From the NCBI RefSeq assembly GCF_001297125.1, contig NZ_LHPC01000030.1, positions 18,948-82,947 on the forward strand: a stretch of 64,000 bases of DNA, read 5' to 3'. Below are positions 18,142 through 26,925 of this stretch, piece by piece (the first letter of the stretch is position 1; every line of letters starts with the position of its first letter). The notes beneath the pieces are model-generated. The model was not told the DNA's origin. It was given only the letters and a program-made list of their open reading frames with translations, and did no database searches. This stretch comes from Pseudomonas sp. RIT-PI-q (GTDB lineage Bacteria; Pseudomonadota; Gammaproteobacteria; Pseudomonadales; Pseudomonadaceae). The position numbers and the translations under genes were made by a program.

Positions 18142-18654
18142 ATGCAACCCACCGCAATCGATAGCAAAAGCAAAAACCATCAGGGCGAGCGCGTCGCGTT
18201 TATCCAGGCCTGCTGGCACAAGGATATCGTCGATCAGAGCCGTAAGGGCTTTGTGGCCGAAATGATTGCCCAGGGTTATCAGGAATCGGACATCGATTTC
18301 TTCGAAGTCGGCGGTGCGTTTGAAATGCCGCTGCACGCCAAGTTACTCGCCAAGACCGGACGTTATGCCGGCATCGTTGCCGCAGCCCTGGTGGTGGATG
18401 GCGGGATCTACCGTCACGAGTTCGTTGCCCAGTCGGTAGTCAGCGGCCTGATGCAGGTTCAGCTGGAAACCGAAGTGCCGGTGTTCTCGGTGTCTTTGAC
18501 CCCGCACCACTTCCATGCCGGTGAAGAATTGCATCATAAGTTCTTCTTTGAGCATTTCGTGCACAAAGGCCAGGAAGCGGCGAAGACTTGCGCGGATACG
18601 CTGCACAAGATGCGTGCATTGCGTCGCAGTGAGCCGCGTGCGGTAGCGGTGTAA
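18142..18654 (+). CDS. ribH: 6,7-dimethyl-8-ribityllumazine synthase, riboswitch-controlled type
   Basis: A 170-residue lumazine synthase. FIQACWHKDIVDQSRKGF is the N-terminal substrate strand. EVGGAFEMPLHAKLLAKT is the family motif around the ribityl site. The catalytic His region is GGIYRHEFV, and VSLTPHHFH follows. It condenses the pyrimidine amine with dihydroxybutanone phosphate, the step before riboflavin. It looks more like the RibH2-type enzymes than the usual RibH of the nus/rib cluster, so it may be a second, FMN-repressed copy; that is inference. The start is the ATG at 18142 with AGGAACC upstream. Confidence 0.85.
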   Translation: MQPTAIDSKSKNHQGERVAFIQACWHKDIVDQSRKGFVAEMIAQGYQESDIDFFEVGGAFEMPLHAKLLAKTGRYAGIVAAALVVDGGIYRHEFVAQSVVSGLMQVQLETEVPVFSVSLTPHHFHAGEELHHKFFFEHFVHKGQEAAKTCADTLHKMRALRRSEPRAVAV

Positions 18655-18670
18655 ATACAAAACCCGTCCC

Positions 18671-18762
18671 TGTAGGAGCGAGGCTTGCCCGCGAAGGCGA
18701 TTTCATAATCAACAGTGATGTTGAATGTTGAATCGCCTTCGCGGGCAAGCCTCGCTCCTACA
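18671..18762. repeat. REP-like inverted pair (TGTAGGAGCGAGGC type)
   Basis: The arms at 18671-18701 and 18732-18762 are inverted copies of a TGTAGGAGCGAGGCTTGCCC element. The pair sits between the convergent ends of ribH and astE and may act as a bidirectional barrier. Confidence 0.8.
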
Positions 18763-18777
18763 AGGGACAGCGTTTTT

Positions 18778-19788
18778 TCAGGCGAGGTTTTCGTCGCTGG
18801 TTGGCACGATCAGGATGCCGGCGCGCAGGCCGTTCTTCACCTTGGGGTTCGGGAAGATGATCCGGGCGCCCTCCTCCTCGATGATCCAGCGGGTCTGGGC
18901 GATGTCTTCGGCCAGCAGATAACCCACTTCCAATTCCGAAAAATTCTCGATATCGGCTGGCAGGTTCAAGCGGAAACTATCGCTGTGCTTGATGATTTCC
19001 CGTGCCACGCTGAACAGTTGCAAACCGTCCAGCGCCTCTTCGGTAGGGGCCGGCTCGTTGCCTTCGATGATCTGCTTCAGGCGGGTTTCCAGCAGATCGA
19101 CATTGACCCCGGCGTTCTGCCCGAATGGCCGGGCCTTGCCCAGTTCGAGGGTGAAAGACTCGGCACCGAGCTTGTCGTAGGTATAGGAGCTGAACACGAT
19201 GGATGGCTTGTTCTGCAATAACACCGCTTCCATGCCGGCAGCCCGCAAGCGCGACAGTTCCAGGCGTGAGTGCTGACGACCTTCTTTCCACGGATACAAG
19301 GCGAACTGCTCGATTTTCGAGCCGCGAATCGCGGTGTGCAGGTCGTAGTGCAGACGGTTACGGTCCGGCAGGCTGAAGAAACTGGCCGCCAGCCGCTCCA
19401 GCTCACAGGCGCGCAGGGCTTCGAAGCCGCTGCTTTGTTCGTGACGGCCATTGAACAGCCGATTGACATCCTGCTCGACGAAACGCTCGCCTTTGCGAAT
19501 CGCTTCGGGGTTGCCGAACAGGAACAGAATACGGGCGCGCGGCTTCAGATCGCCGCGAGCGATGTCATGCAACAGGCGATCGAGCAACTCGATCGGCGCT
19601 GTTTCGTTGCCATGGATGCCGGCCGATAGCAGCAGGTCCAGGCCGTTGTCGCGCGCCTCAGGCGGCCGGACTTCCAGCGCACCTTCGCTCAACCAGCGCA
19701 TGCGCACGCCTTCGACAGTCAGTTGAGTCTTCTCCGCCGGTTCGCGGCCGGCGAGGGTCAGTTCAAGCAGTTTGCCGAGGGCGAGCAT
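18778..19788 (-). CDS. astE: Succinylglutamate desuccinylase AstE
   Basis: A 336-residue M14-like zinc hydrolase. The ligands H59 and E62 lie in GIHGNET, and a further His in YDLHTAI. QDVNRLFNG is family-typical. It releases succinate and glutamate, the last step of the AST pathway. The start is the ATG at 19788, 12 bases after the small gene at 19801, so it is part of the aru operon. It is the last gene before a REP pair. Confidence 0.95.
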   Translation of the reverse strand: MLALGKLLELTLAGREPAEKTQLTVEGVRMRWLSEGALEVRPPEARDNGLDLLLSAGIHGNETAPIELLDRLLHDIARGDLKPRARILFLFGNPEAIRKGERFVEQDVNRLFNGRHEQSSGFEALRACELERLAASFFSLPDRNRLHYDLHTAIRGSKIEQFALYPWKEGRQHSRLELSRLRAAGMEAVLLQNKPSIVFSSYTYDKLGAESFTLELGKARPFGQNAGVNVDLLETRLKQIIEGNEPAPTEEALDGLQLFSVAREIIKHSDSFRLNLPADIENFSELEVGYLLAEDIAQTRWIIEEEGARIIFPNPKVKNGLRAGILIVPTSDENLA

Positions 19789-19800
19789 AGAGCGGTTTCC

Positions 19801-20088
19801 TTAGTGGTCGTGTGCGCAATCCGGGCCGTGCACGTGGTCTTCGTCACCGACTTCAGCCGGTTCCATTTCCAGTTGCAGACTTACCAGATTAGTCGCCAAT
19901 GGGCGCAGCAGCAGGTTTGCGTATTCAGCGTCACCTTCTTCGACGTCCACGCCGATCAGCAGTTGGCCACGGCCGTCCTGCTGGATCCACAGCTCTTTGC
20001 CTTGCCACAGGACCGCGACGCGGGTGCAGGACGTTTCCAGTTGCGTGCCGTCGGTGTCTTCAAGGATCAGCTGCAGGGTATCGCTCAT
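19801..20088 (-). CDS. Small conserved protein of the AST operon
   Basis: A 95-residue acidic, beta-rich protein. The central part is VLWQGKELWIQQDGRGQLLIGVDVEEG, and the His-rich end is HVHGPDCAHDH, a possible metal-binding tail. It is tightly packed between astB (19 bases) and astE (12 bases), so it is surely cotranscribed. A gene in this position is also found in P. aeruginosa (PA0900, from memory). No function is known to me. Confidence 0.75.
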   Translation of the reverse strand: MSDTLQLILEDTDGTQLETSCTRVAVLWQGKELWIQQDGRGQLLIGVDVEEGDAEYANLLLRPLATNLVSLQLEMEPAEVGDEDHVHGPDCAHDH

Positions 20089-20107
20089 GTTTTTACGCTC
20101 TCGACGT

Positions 20108-21454
20108 TCAATTGATCTGGAATGGATAAACCGCGCCCAGTTTAAGGATTTGCGTCAGTTCATCCAGTGCCGTCCGGCACTCAAGCAGCAATTGCGGGTC
20201 CGCCAGGTCGGTTTCGGCCATGCGGTCGCGGTAGTGCTTGTCGACCCATTCGGTCAACGTGCCGTACAACGGTGCCGTCATGATAACCCCTGGGTTGACG
20301 GCCGCCAGTTCGGTTTCGTTGAGCGCGACGCGTAGTCGCAGGCAAGCTGGCCCACCGCCGTTCTGCATGCTTTGCTTGAGATCGAAGACTTTGATTTCGC
20401 GGATCAGGCCGCCGGAGCTGGTCAAACCTTGCAGGTATTGCCAGACACGCTCGTTGCCATGGCATTCTTCCGGCACGATCAACAGCATGGAGCCGTCAGG
20501 ACGCGTCAGCAGTTGGCTATTGAACAAGTAGGAACGAACCGCGTCTTCCACGGTGACCGCCGAACGCGGTACGCAGATCGACTGAAATTTCCCACCGACT
20601 TTGGCGAGTTTGCTCTGCAATTCAGCCAGCATCTGCTCGGTGTCGAGGAACGCGTCCTCGTGATAGAACAGTACTTCGCCGTTACCCACAGCGATCACGT
20701 CGTTGTGGAACACGCCCTGATCGATCACCGAAGGGTTCTGCTGGGCGTAGACCACGCCGTCATCGCTCAAACCGTGCAGGCGGGCAACGGCCTGGGACGC
20801 TTCGAGGGTCTGGCGCGCCGGGTATTTCTGCGGCGCCGGATAACGGGTGTCGAACGCGCTACGACCAAACACGAAAAACTCGACGCCTGCCTCACCGTAT
20901 TCACGGCAGAAACGCGTGTGGTTGGCCGCGCCTTCGTCACCGAACTGCGCCACGGCCGGCAAGGCGGCGTGGTGCGCGAAGTGCTTCTGGTCGGCGAACA
21001 TGGCGCCCAGCACACGGCTGGTGGTCGGGTGTTCGATGCTGCGGTGGTATTTGCAGTTCAGGTTGGCCGCGGTGAAATGCACGCGGCCATCCGCCGTGTC
21101 AGCGCTCGGGCTGACCGTGGCGGCGTTCGCCACCCACATGCTCGACGCCGAGCAGCTGGCCACCAGCAATGGCATCGCGTCTTTGGCCGCTTGCTCGATC
21201 ACTTGGGCGTCGGTGCCGCTGAAACCCAAACGGCGCAGGGCTGCCACGTCCGGGCGTTCCTGCGGGGCGAGGATGCCTTGTTGAAAGCCCATTTCCATCA
21301 GCGCTTTCATTTTTGCCAGGCCTTGCAGCGCGGCTTCCTTCGGGTTCGAAGACTGCTGGCTGTTGCTCTGGGACGCGACGTTGCCGTAAGACAGGCCGCC
21401 GTAGTTATGGGTCGGCCCCACTAGACCGTCAAAATTGACTTCATAGGATTTCAT
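20108..21454 (-). CDS. astB: N-succinylarginine dihydrolase AstB
   Basis: A 448-residue protein of usual length. It starts MKSYEVNFDGLVGPTHNYGG. The nucleophile Cys371 lies in GGGPACLRLRV, with VFHNDVIAVGNGEVLF containing the conserved His. It hydrolyses succinylarginine to succinylornithine, CO2 and ammonia. The start is the ATG at 21454. A REP pair separates it from astD. Confidence 0.97.
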   Translation of the reverse strand: MKSYEVNFDGLVGPTHNYGGLSYGNVASQSNSQQSSNPKEAALQGLAKMKALMEMGFQQGILAPQERPDVAALRRLGFSGTDAQVIEQAAKDAMPLLVASCSASSMWVANAATVSPSADTADGRVHFTAANLNCKYHRSIEHPTTSRVLGAMFADQKHFAHHAALPAVAQFGDEGAANHTRFCREYGEAGVEFFVFGRSAFDTRYPAPQKYPARQTLEASQAVARLHGLSDDGVVYAQQNPSVIDQGVFHNDVIAVGNGEVLFYHEDAFLDTEQMLAELQSKLAKVGGKFQSICVPRSAVTVEDAVRSYLFNSQLLTRPDGSMLLIVPEECHGNERVWQYLQGLTSSGGLIREIKVFDLKQSMQNGGGPACLRLRVALNETELAAVNPGVIMTAPLYGTLTEWVDKHYRDRMAETDLADPQLLLECRTALDELTQILKLGAVYPFQIN

Positions 21455-21520
21455 CAGCGAGGCTCCACGAGAATCTGTTGTTATAGGCTTCAGGTAACAA
21501 TTCTTTTAGACCGAGGCGCG

Positions 21521-21618
21521 GCCTTCGCGGGCAAGCCTCGCTCCTACGGGGGATGCGTCGTACACAACATGTGTGAACACCACTGAACCTGTAGGAGCGA
21601 GGCTTGCCCGCGAATGGC
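21521..21618. repeat. REP-like inverted pair inside the AST operon
   Basis: Arm 21521-21546 and its inverse 21590-21618 carry the GTAGGAGCGAGGCTTGCCCGCG element. The pair lies in the 166-base gap between astD and astB. In such operons REP elements can stabilise the upstream mRNA. Confidence 0.78.
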
Positions 21619-21620
21619 CG

Positions 21621-23087
21621 TCAGGCCATCTTCACGCCAGGCGTCAAAGTCGCTGGCAACACCAGGCTCGGGGTTTCCAGCGAGGCTACCGGGTACGCGC
21701 AGTAATCGGCCGCGTAGTAGGCGCTGGCGCGGTGGTTGCCCGAGGCGCCGACGCCGCCGAATGGCGCGCTGCTCGCCGCGCCGGTCAGCTGTTTGTTCCA
21801 GTTCACGATACCAGCGCGGCTTTCCAGCCAGAACTGCTGATAACGCGCTTCGGAGTCCGACAGCAAACCGGCCGCCAGGCCATAGTCCGTGTCGTTGGCT
21901 TCAGCGATCGCCGCTTCAAAATCAGCGTAGCGGATCACTTGCAGCAACGGGCCGAACAGCTCTTCGTCAGGACGGTCGGCAACCGCTGTCACGTCCAGAA
22001 TGCCAGGCGTCAGCAACGCGGCTTGCGCCTGCGGTTGAGTCATTTCCAGCAATGCCACCGCGCCGTTGGCCAGCAGATGTTCCTGCGCTTCCATCAGTGC
22101 TTTTGCAGCACCCAGGGAAATCACCGAGCCCATGAACGGCGCCGGCTGCTGATCGAATGCACCGACCTCAATCGTCGAGCTGACCGCCACCAGTCGCGCC
22201 AACAGTGTGTCACCCCAGGCGCCTTGCGGCACCAGCAAGCGGCGCGCACAGGTGCAACGTTGACCGGCAGAAATGAACGCCGACTGAATGATGGTGTAGA
22301 CGGCAGCATCGAGGTCGGCGACCTGATCGACAACCAGCGGGTTGTTACCGCCCATCTCCAACGCAAGGATCTTGTCCGGACGACCAGCAAACTGTTGGTG
22401 CAGGTGATTGCCGGTGCGGCTCGAACCGGTGAAGAACAACCCGTCGATGCCCGGGTTCGCCGCCAGGGCGATACCGGTTTCACGAGCGCCTTGCAGCAGG
22501 TTCAACACGCCGGCCGGCAAGCCGGCTTCGATCCAGCACTTGACCGTCAATTCAGCCACTTTCGGCGTCAGTTCGCTGGGCTTGAACAGCACGCTGTTAC
22601 CGGCCAGCAGCGCCGGGACGATGTGACCGTTCGGCAAGTGACCAGGGAAATTGTACGGACCGAACACCGCCACCACGCCGTGTGGCTTGTGGCGCAATAC
22701 GGCGGTGGCGTCGCCCAGCGGGGCGCTCTTCTCGCCGGTGCGGTCGCGGGAGCTCTGCGCCGAGGTCGCAATCTTGTTGACCATGCTGGGGACTTCGGTC
22801 GACGCTTCCCACAGGGGTTTGCCGGTTTCCTCACCGATGGTGCGAGCCAGTTCGTCAGCGTTGTTCTTCAGCGCGGCGGCAAAGGCCTCCAACACGGCGA
22901 TGCGTTCTTCCAGGGTGCGACGGGCCCAGCCCGGGAACGCCTGACGCGCGGCTTGCACGGCGGATTCGACCTGAGCGGCGGTGGCGCCTTCGCCGGCCCA
23001 CAGCACTTGCTGGGTCACCGGGTTCAGCGATTGAAAGGCTTCGCCTTGACCGGCCAGCCATTCACCTGCGATGTATAGCGAATTCAT
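21621..23087 (-). CDS. astD: Succinylglutamate semialdehyde dehydrogenase AstD
   Basis: A 488-residue NAD-dependent aldehyde dehydrogenase. FGPYNFPGHLPNG and FTGSSRTG bind cofactor. The general base Glu is in ALEMGGNNP, and nucleophile Cys278 is in SAGQRCTCARR. It oxidises succinylglutamate semialdehyde to succinylglutamate. Its ATG overlaps the TAA of the upstream astA by one base (TAATG), indicating translational coupling. Confidence 0.97.
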   Translation of the reverse strand: MNSLYIAGEWLAGQGEAFQSLNPVTQQVLWAGEGATAAQVESAVQAARQAFPGWARRTLEERIAVLEAFAAALKNNADELARTIGEETGKPLWEASTEVPSMVNKIATSAQSSRDRTGEKSAPLGDATAVLRHKPHGVVAVFGPYNFPGHLPNGHIVPALLAGNSVLFKPSELTPKVAELTVKCWIEAGLPAGVLNLLQGARETGIALAANPGIDGLFFTGSSRTGNHLHQQFAGRPDKILALEMGGNNPLVVDQVADLDAAVYTIIQSAFISAGQRCTCARRLLVPQGAWGDTLLARLVAVSSTIEVGAFDQQPAPFMGSVISLGAAKALMEAQEHLLANGAVALLEMTQPQAQAALLTPGILDVTAVADRPDEELFGPLLQVIRYADFEAAIAEANDTDYGLAAGLLSDSEARYQQFWLESRAGIVNWNKQLTGAASSAPFGGVGASGNHRASAYYAADYCAYPVASLETPSLVLPATLTPGVKMA

Positions 23088-24112
23088 TATTTGGACTCCC
23101 GAGCAGCGGACAACGGAACGGCGCGTACTTGATCGCCGGCGTTGAGTTGAAGACGTTTGGCGGTCAGCGGATCGACCACCAGCGTGCCGGCGGCGAAGCG
23201 TGCTGGCGCGGCAGTGATCCGGCAGTCTTCGCGCTTGCGGTTGTGAATCAGGAATGGCGTGGCGTCGTCACCCGGCGTACCGATGGCCAGTACCAGCGCC
23301 TGGCTGTCGCGGACTGCGCGGATCTTGCTGGTTTCGCACTCCACCGCAGGACCTGCGTCGAAGATATCGACGTAGCCTTGGTAGCTGAAACCTTCGCTCT
23401 TGAGCATGGCCAATGCCGGCTCGGTGTCCGGATGCACCTGGCCGATCACGTTGCGCGCGTCAGGCGACAGGAAGCAGGTGTACAGCGGGAATTTCGGCAT
23501 CAGTTCGGCGATGAACGCCTTGTTGCCGACACCCGTCAGGTAATCGGCCTGGCTGAATTCCATCTTGAAGAAGTGCCGACCCAGGCTTTCCCAGAACGGC
23601 GAACGGCCGGCTTCGTCGGACATGCCGCGCATCTCGGCGATGATCTTGTTGCCGAACAGCTGCGGGAACTCGGCGATGAAGACCATCCGCGCCTTGGCCA
23701 GCATGCGGCCGTTAAGGCCCGTGCGGTAATCGGCGTGGAGGAACAGCGAGCACAGCTCGGAGTTGCCGGTCAGGTCGTTGGCCAGGAACAGCGTCGGGAT
23801 TTCGCGGTAGATGTTCAGCTCTTGAGAAGCGCTGACGGTCAGGCCGACCCGGAAGTTGTACCAAGGCTCACGCAGACCGACGGCGCCGGCGATGGCGGAA
23901 ATGCCCACCACGCGACCGTTGTCATCTTCGAGCACGAACAGGTAGTCCGCATCGCCCCGCCCGGCTTCGCCGCGAAAGGTCTTCTCGGCCCAGCCGACCC
24001 GATGGGCCAGACGTTCTTCGTTGGCCGGCAAGGTGGTCAGGCCGGTGCCGGTGCTGCGGGCCAGGTCGATCAGAGCGGGTAAATCGCTGCTGCGTACGGG
24101 ACGAACGATCAT
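23087..24112 (-). CDS. aruG: Arginine N-succinyltransferase, beta-type subunit (AstA/AruG)
   Basis: A 341-residue succinyltransferase with the AstA motifs: MIVRPVRSSDLPAL, TGLTTLPANEERL, FVLEDDNGRVVGISAI and GQVHPDTEPALAML. It is paralogous to the next gene at 24182, and together they form the heteromeric enzyme of pseudomonads. It transfers succinyl from succinyl-CoA to arginine, the entry step. The start is the ATG at 24112. Confidence 0.95.
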   Translation of the reverse strand: MIVRPVRSSDLPALIDLARSTGTGLTTLPANEERLAHRVGWAEKTFRGEAGRGDADYLFVLEDDNGRVVGISAIAGAVGLREPWYNFRVGLTVSASQELNIYREIPTLFLANDLTGNSELCSLFLHADYRTGLNGRMLAKARMVFIAEFPQLFGNKIIAEMRGMSDEAGRSPFWESLGRHFFKMEFSQADYLTGVGNKAFIAELMPKFPLYTCFLSPDARNVIGQVHPDTEPALAMLKSEGFSYQGYVDIFDAGPAVECETSKIRAVRDSQALVLAIGTPGDDATPFLIHNRKREDCRITAAPARFAAGTLVVDPLTAKRLQLNAGDQVRAVPLSAARESK

Positions 24113-24181
24113 GCTATCTCCTCAAACGGGCCGCTTGCGCCACCCGTGAAACTTCGCTGCTTTCTAGGCAATCAACAGGCG

Positions 24182-25201
24182 TCAAACCGCGACCAGGCGC
24201 ACGCTGGCACCTTCACCGACGCCCAGGGCTTCGGCCGCTTCCAGATCCAGGGTCACGGGTTTGCCTGGCGCGTAATCGAGCTCAAGCAACACGGCGCGGT
24301 AATCCTGCAACTGGGCGTTGGCCACCAGGTACTGACGACCGGCGCCTTTGACCGGCTCACCGATCTTCACCGGGACCACACGGCTCTGGGCGATCGAACG
24401 GATCCCCGAAACGCGCGCGTGCAGCGTCGGGCCACCGTCGAAAATGTCGATGTAGTGATCGGTCTCGAAGCCTTCGCGCATCAGGATGTCGAAGGTGATC
24501 TGCGCACGTGGGTGCACCTGGCCCATCGCTTCTTGAGCAGAGTCCGGCAGCAGCGGTACGTAGATCGGGTAATGCGGCATCAGCTCGGCAAGGAACGTGC
24601 GGCTTTTCAGCCCGCACAGGCGTTCGGCTTCGGCGTAGTTGAGGTCGAAGAAGTTGCGACCGATGGCGTCCCAGAAAGGCGAATCACCGTTTTCATCGCT
24701 GTAACCGACGATCTCGGTCACCACGGAATCGGCAAAACGCTCCGGATGGCTGGCGACGAACAGCAGACGACCACGAGAATTCAGTTCCGCCCACGGCGAA
24801 CCCACCAGCTCGCGCTGCACGTAGAAACTGGTCAGCAAGCTGTTGCCGGTCAGGTCGTGGCACTGCGAAAGCACGTGGATCTTGTTGTGGATCTTCAGCT
24901 CGCGGGAGGCGTGGACGAAGGTTTCGTTACGGAAGCTGTAAAACGGCTCCGAATAACCGGCCGAGGCCACGATGGCCGAGCAGCCCACCAGTTTGCCGGT
25001 GGCGGAATCTTCGAGGACGAAGAAGTAGCTCTCTTCACCGTTGAAGCTGACTTCAGCGGCGAACGACGCTTCGCTCGCGGCGATCTTGTCGCTCAGGCGT
25101 TCAACGTCATCCGGCAAGGAAGTGACACCAATCGGGCTGTCCGCAGCCAGACGCTGTACCTCGCCCAGATCAGCCATTTGCGCGGGGCGCATCACCAGCA
25201 T
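24182..25201 (-). CDS. aruF: Arginine/ornithine N-succinyltransferase, alpha-type subunit (AruF)
   Basis: A 339-residue paralogue of the neighbouring subunit. It starts MLVMRPAQMADLGEVQRLA and shares GVTSLPDDVERLS, FVLEDSATGKLVGCSAI and MGQVHPRAQITFDIL. The alpha subunit is the one associated with ornithine in P. aeruginosa. The ATG at 25201 has a GGAGTG ribosome site. The gap to aruG is 69 bases, and a REP pair separates it from aruC. Confidence 0.95.
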   Translation of the reverse strand: MLVMRPAQMADLGEVQRLAADSPIGVTSLPDDVERLSDKIAASEASFAAEVSFNGEESYFFVLEDSATGKLVGCSAIVASAGYSEPFYSFRNETFVHASRELKIHNKIHVLSQCHDLTGNSLLTSFYVQRELVGSPWAELNSRGRLLFVASHPERFADSVVTEIVGYSDENGDSPFWDAIGRNFFDLNYAEAERLCGLKSRTFLAELMPHYPIYVPLLPDSAQEAMGQVHPRAQITFDILMREGFETDHYIDIFDGGPTLHARVSGIRSIAQSRVVPVKIGEPVKGAGRQYLVANAQLQDYRAVLLELDYAPGKPVTLDLEAAEALGVGEGASVRLVAV

Positions 25202-25250
25202 GGTGTCACTCCTTTCTCGTAAAACTCTTGAGGAAAATAAGCCGGACCCT

Positions 25251-25335
25251 TGTAGGAGCGAAGCTTGCTCGCGAAGGTGTGTCAGTCGACATCACTGTGG
25301 CTGACACACCTTCGCGAGCAAGCTTCGCTCCTACA
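25251..25335. repeat. Perfect 35-base REP-like inverted pair between aruC and aruF
   Basis: The arms 25251-25285 and 25301-25335 are exact reverse complements. They begin TGTAGGAGCGAAGCTTGC and extend through GTGTGTCAG, with a 15-base loop. The pair lies inside the operon and may differentially stabilise or attenuate the message. Confidence 0.85.
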
Positions 25336-25398
25336 GGGAAGCGGGCCCGGTATAAAAATTGGGTTCGACGCCTGAAATCTCAGGCGTCGAAGGGTCTA

Positions 25399-26619
25399 TC
25401 AGGCTTGTGTCAGTTTTGCCGCAGCGCGTTCGAAGCGGTCCAGGCCGGCATCGATATCGGCGTCTTCAACCACCAGGCTTGGGGCGAAACGCACCACGTC
25501 CGGGCCGGCTTGCAGAATCATCAGGCCTTCTTTTTCAGCGGCGTTGAAGATGTCCTTGGCCTTGCCTTTCCAGGCTTCGCTCAGCACGCAACCGATCAAC
25601 AGGCCCATGCCACGAACCTGGGTGAACAGGCTGTATTTCTCGCCGATCTGCTCCAGGCGAGCCTTGAACTTGTCGTGCTTGGCGTTGACGCCGGCCAGCA
25701 CTTCAGGGGTGTTGACCACGTCGATCACCGCTTCAGCGACCGCGCACGCCAGCGGGTTGCCGCCATACGTGGTGCCGTGGGTGCCGACGACTAGGTGTTT
25801 GGCCAGGTCTTCGGTGGTCAGCATGGCCGCGATCGGGAAACCGCCGCCCAGGCTCTTGGCGCTGGTCAGGATGTCCGGGGTCACGCCGTAATGCTGGTAG
25901 GCGAACAGCTTGCCGCTGCGGCCCATGCCGGTTTGCACTTCGTCAAAAATCAGCAGAGCGTTGTGCGCGGTGCAGAGTTCGCGGGCGCCTTGCAGGTATT
26001 CAAGTTCGGCCGGGATCACGCCGCTCTCGCCCTGGATAGGTTCCAGCACCACCGCGCAGGTCTTGTCGGAAATGGCAGCTTTCAGCGCGGCCAGATCGTT
26101 GAACGGTACGTGGGTGATACCGGTGATTTTCGGACCGAAGCCATCGGAATACTTCGACTGGCCACCGACGTTGACGGTGAACAGGGTACGACCGTGGAAG
26201 CTGTTGAGCGCGGCGATGATTTCGTACTTCTCGCTGCCGAACCGATCAAAACCGACGCGACGGGCCAGCTTGAAAGCGGCCTCGTTGGCTTCGGCGCCGG
26301 AGTTGCAGAAGAAGGCGCGGTCGGCAAACGTGGCGTCGATCAGCTTATGGGCCAGGCGCAGGGCCGGCTCATTGGTGAACACGTTGGACACGTGCCACAG
26401 CTTGTTCGCTTGCTCAGTCAACGCTGCGACCAGCGCCGGGTGTGCGTGACCCAAAACGTTAACGGCAATCCCGCCGGCGAAGTCGATCAGCTCGCGGCCA
26501 GACTGGTCCCAAACGCGGGAACCGGCGCCACGCACAGGAATGAATGCGGCAGGCGCATAGTTGGGAACCATTACCTGGTCGAAATCGGCGCGTTGTACCG
26601 CAGCGTGCTCAACGGACAT
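25399..26619 (-). CDS. aruC: Acetylornithine/succinylornithine aminotransferase
   Basis: A 406-residue class III PLP aminotransferase. AGGIAVNVLGHAHP, NSGAEANEAAFKLAR, FHGRTLFTVNVGGQ and DEVQTGMGRSG are present, and the PLP lysine lies in TSAKSLGGGFPI. In pseudomonads this enzyme serves both arginine synthesis (argD) and the AST pathway (aruC). It is the first gene of the aru operon. The ATG at 26619 has AGGAGAC upstream. Confidence 0.95.
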   Translation of the reverse strand: MSVEHAAVQRADFDQVMVPNYAPAAFIPVRGAGSRVWDQSGRELIDFAGGIAVNVLGHAHPALVAALTEQANKLWHVSNVFTNEPALRLAHKLIDATFADRAFFCNSGAEANEAAFKLARRVGFDRFGSEKYEIIAALNSFHGRTLFTVNVGGQSKYSDGFGPKITGITHVPFNDLAALKAAISDKTCAVVLEPIQGESGVIPAELEYLQGARELCTAHNALLIFDEVQTGMGRSGKLFAYQHYGVTPDILTSAKSLGGGFPIAAMLTTEDLAKHLVVGTHGTTYGGNPLACAVAEAVIDVVNTPEVLAGVNAKHDKFKARLEQIGEKYSLFTQVRGMGLLIGCVLSEAWKGKAKDIFNAAEKEGLMILQAGPDVVRFAPSLVVEDADIDAGLDRFERAAAKLTQA

Positions 26620-26692
26620 CGGAGTCTCCTGATGAGGAACACCCGCCTGAAACTGGCGAGCTTGGTGAGGATTGTAAGGACAGTTTTCAGCC

Positions 26693-26764
26693 CGGCCTTG
26701 CCGCCAAGCGACAACTTCTTATAGCGCAAACCCCGGATTTTCCCGGGTTTACGGCAATGCGACA
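26693..26764 (-). promoter_or_regulatory. ArgR half-sites upstream of aruC
   Basis: On the minus strand two TGTCGC-N8-AA matches to the Pseudomonas ArgR half-site consensus start at 26713 and 26764. They lie 95-145 bases before the aruC ATG. The rest of the 306-base gap (26620-26925) shows no ORF and must also contain the start signals of the large toxin-like gene. Confidence 0.55.
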
Positions 26765-26925
26765 TATAGGGTCGCAAAGGCGCAGTTTAAACTGCTGCCG
26801 GGGTTTGCGGCAGGCTTGGCGGGATCTTACTCAAGACGATTTCACGGTGGCGGTAAATATGTACCGCACAGGGTCGATATTCGTGGGGTTTGCTGTGGGC
26901 CTTCTGAAACGTAAATGGCCCCTCC

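Noticed and set aside
21573..23078. 501-codon plus-strand frame opposite astD
   Set aside because: Antisense shadow of AstD that includes REP sequence at its start.
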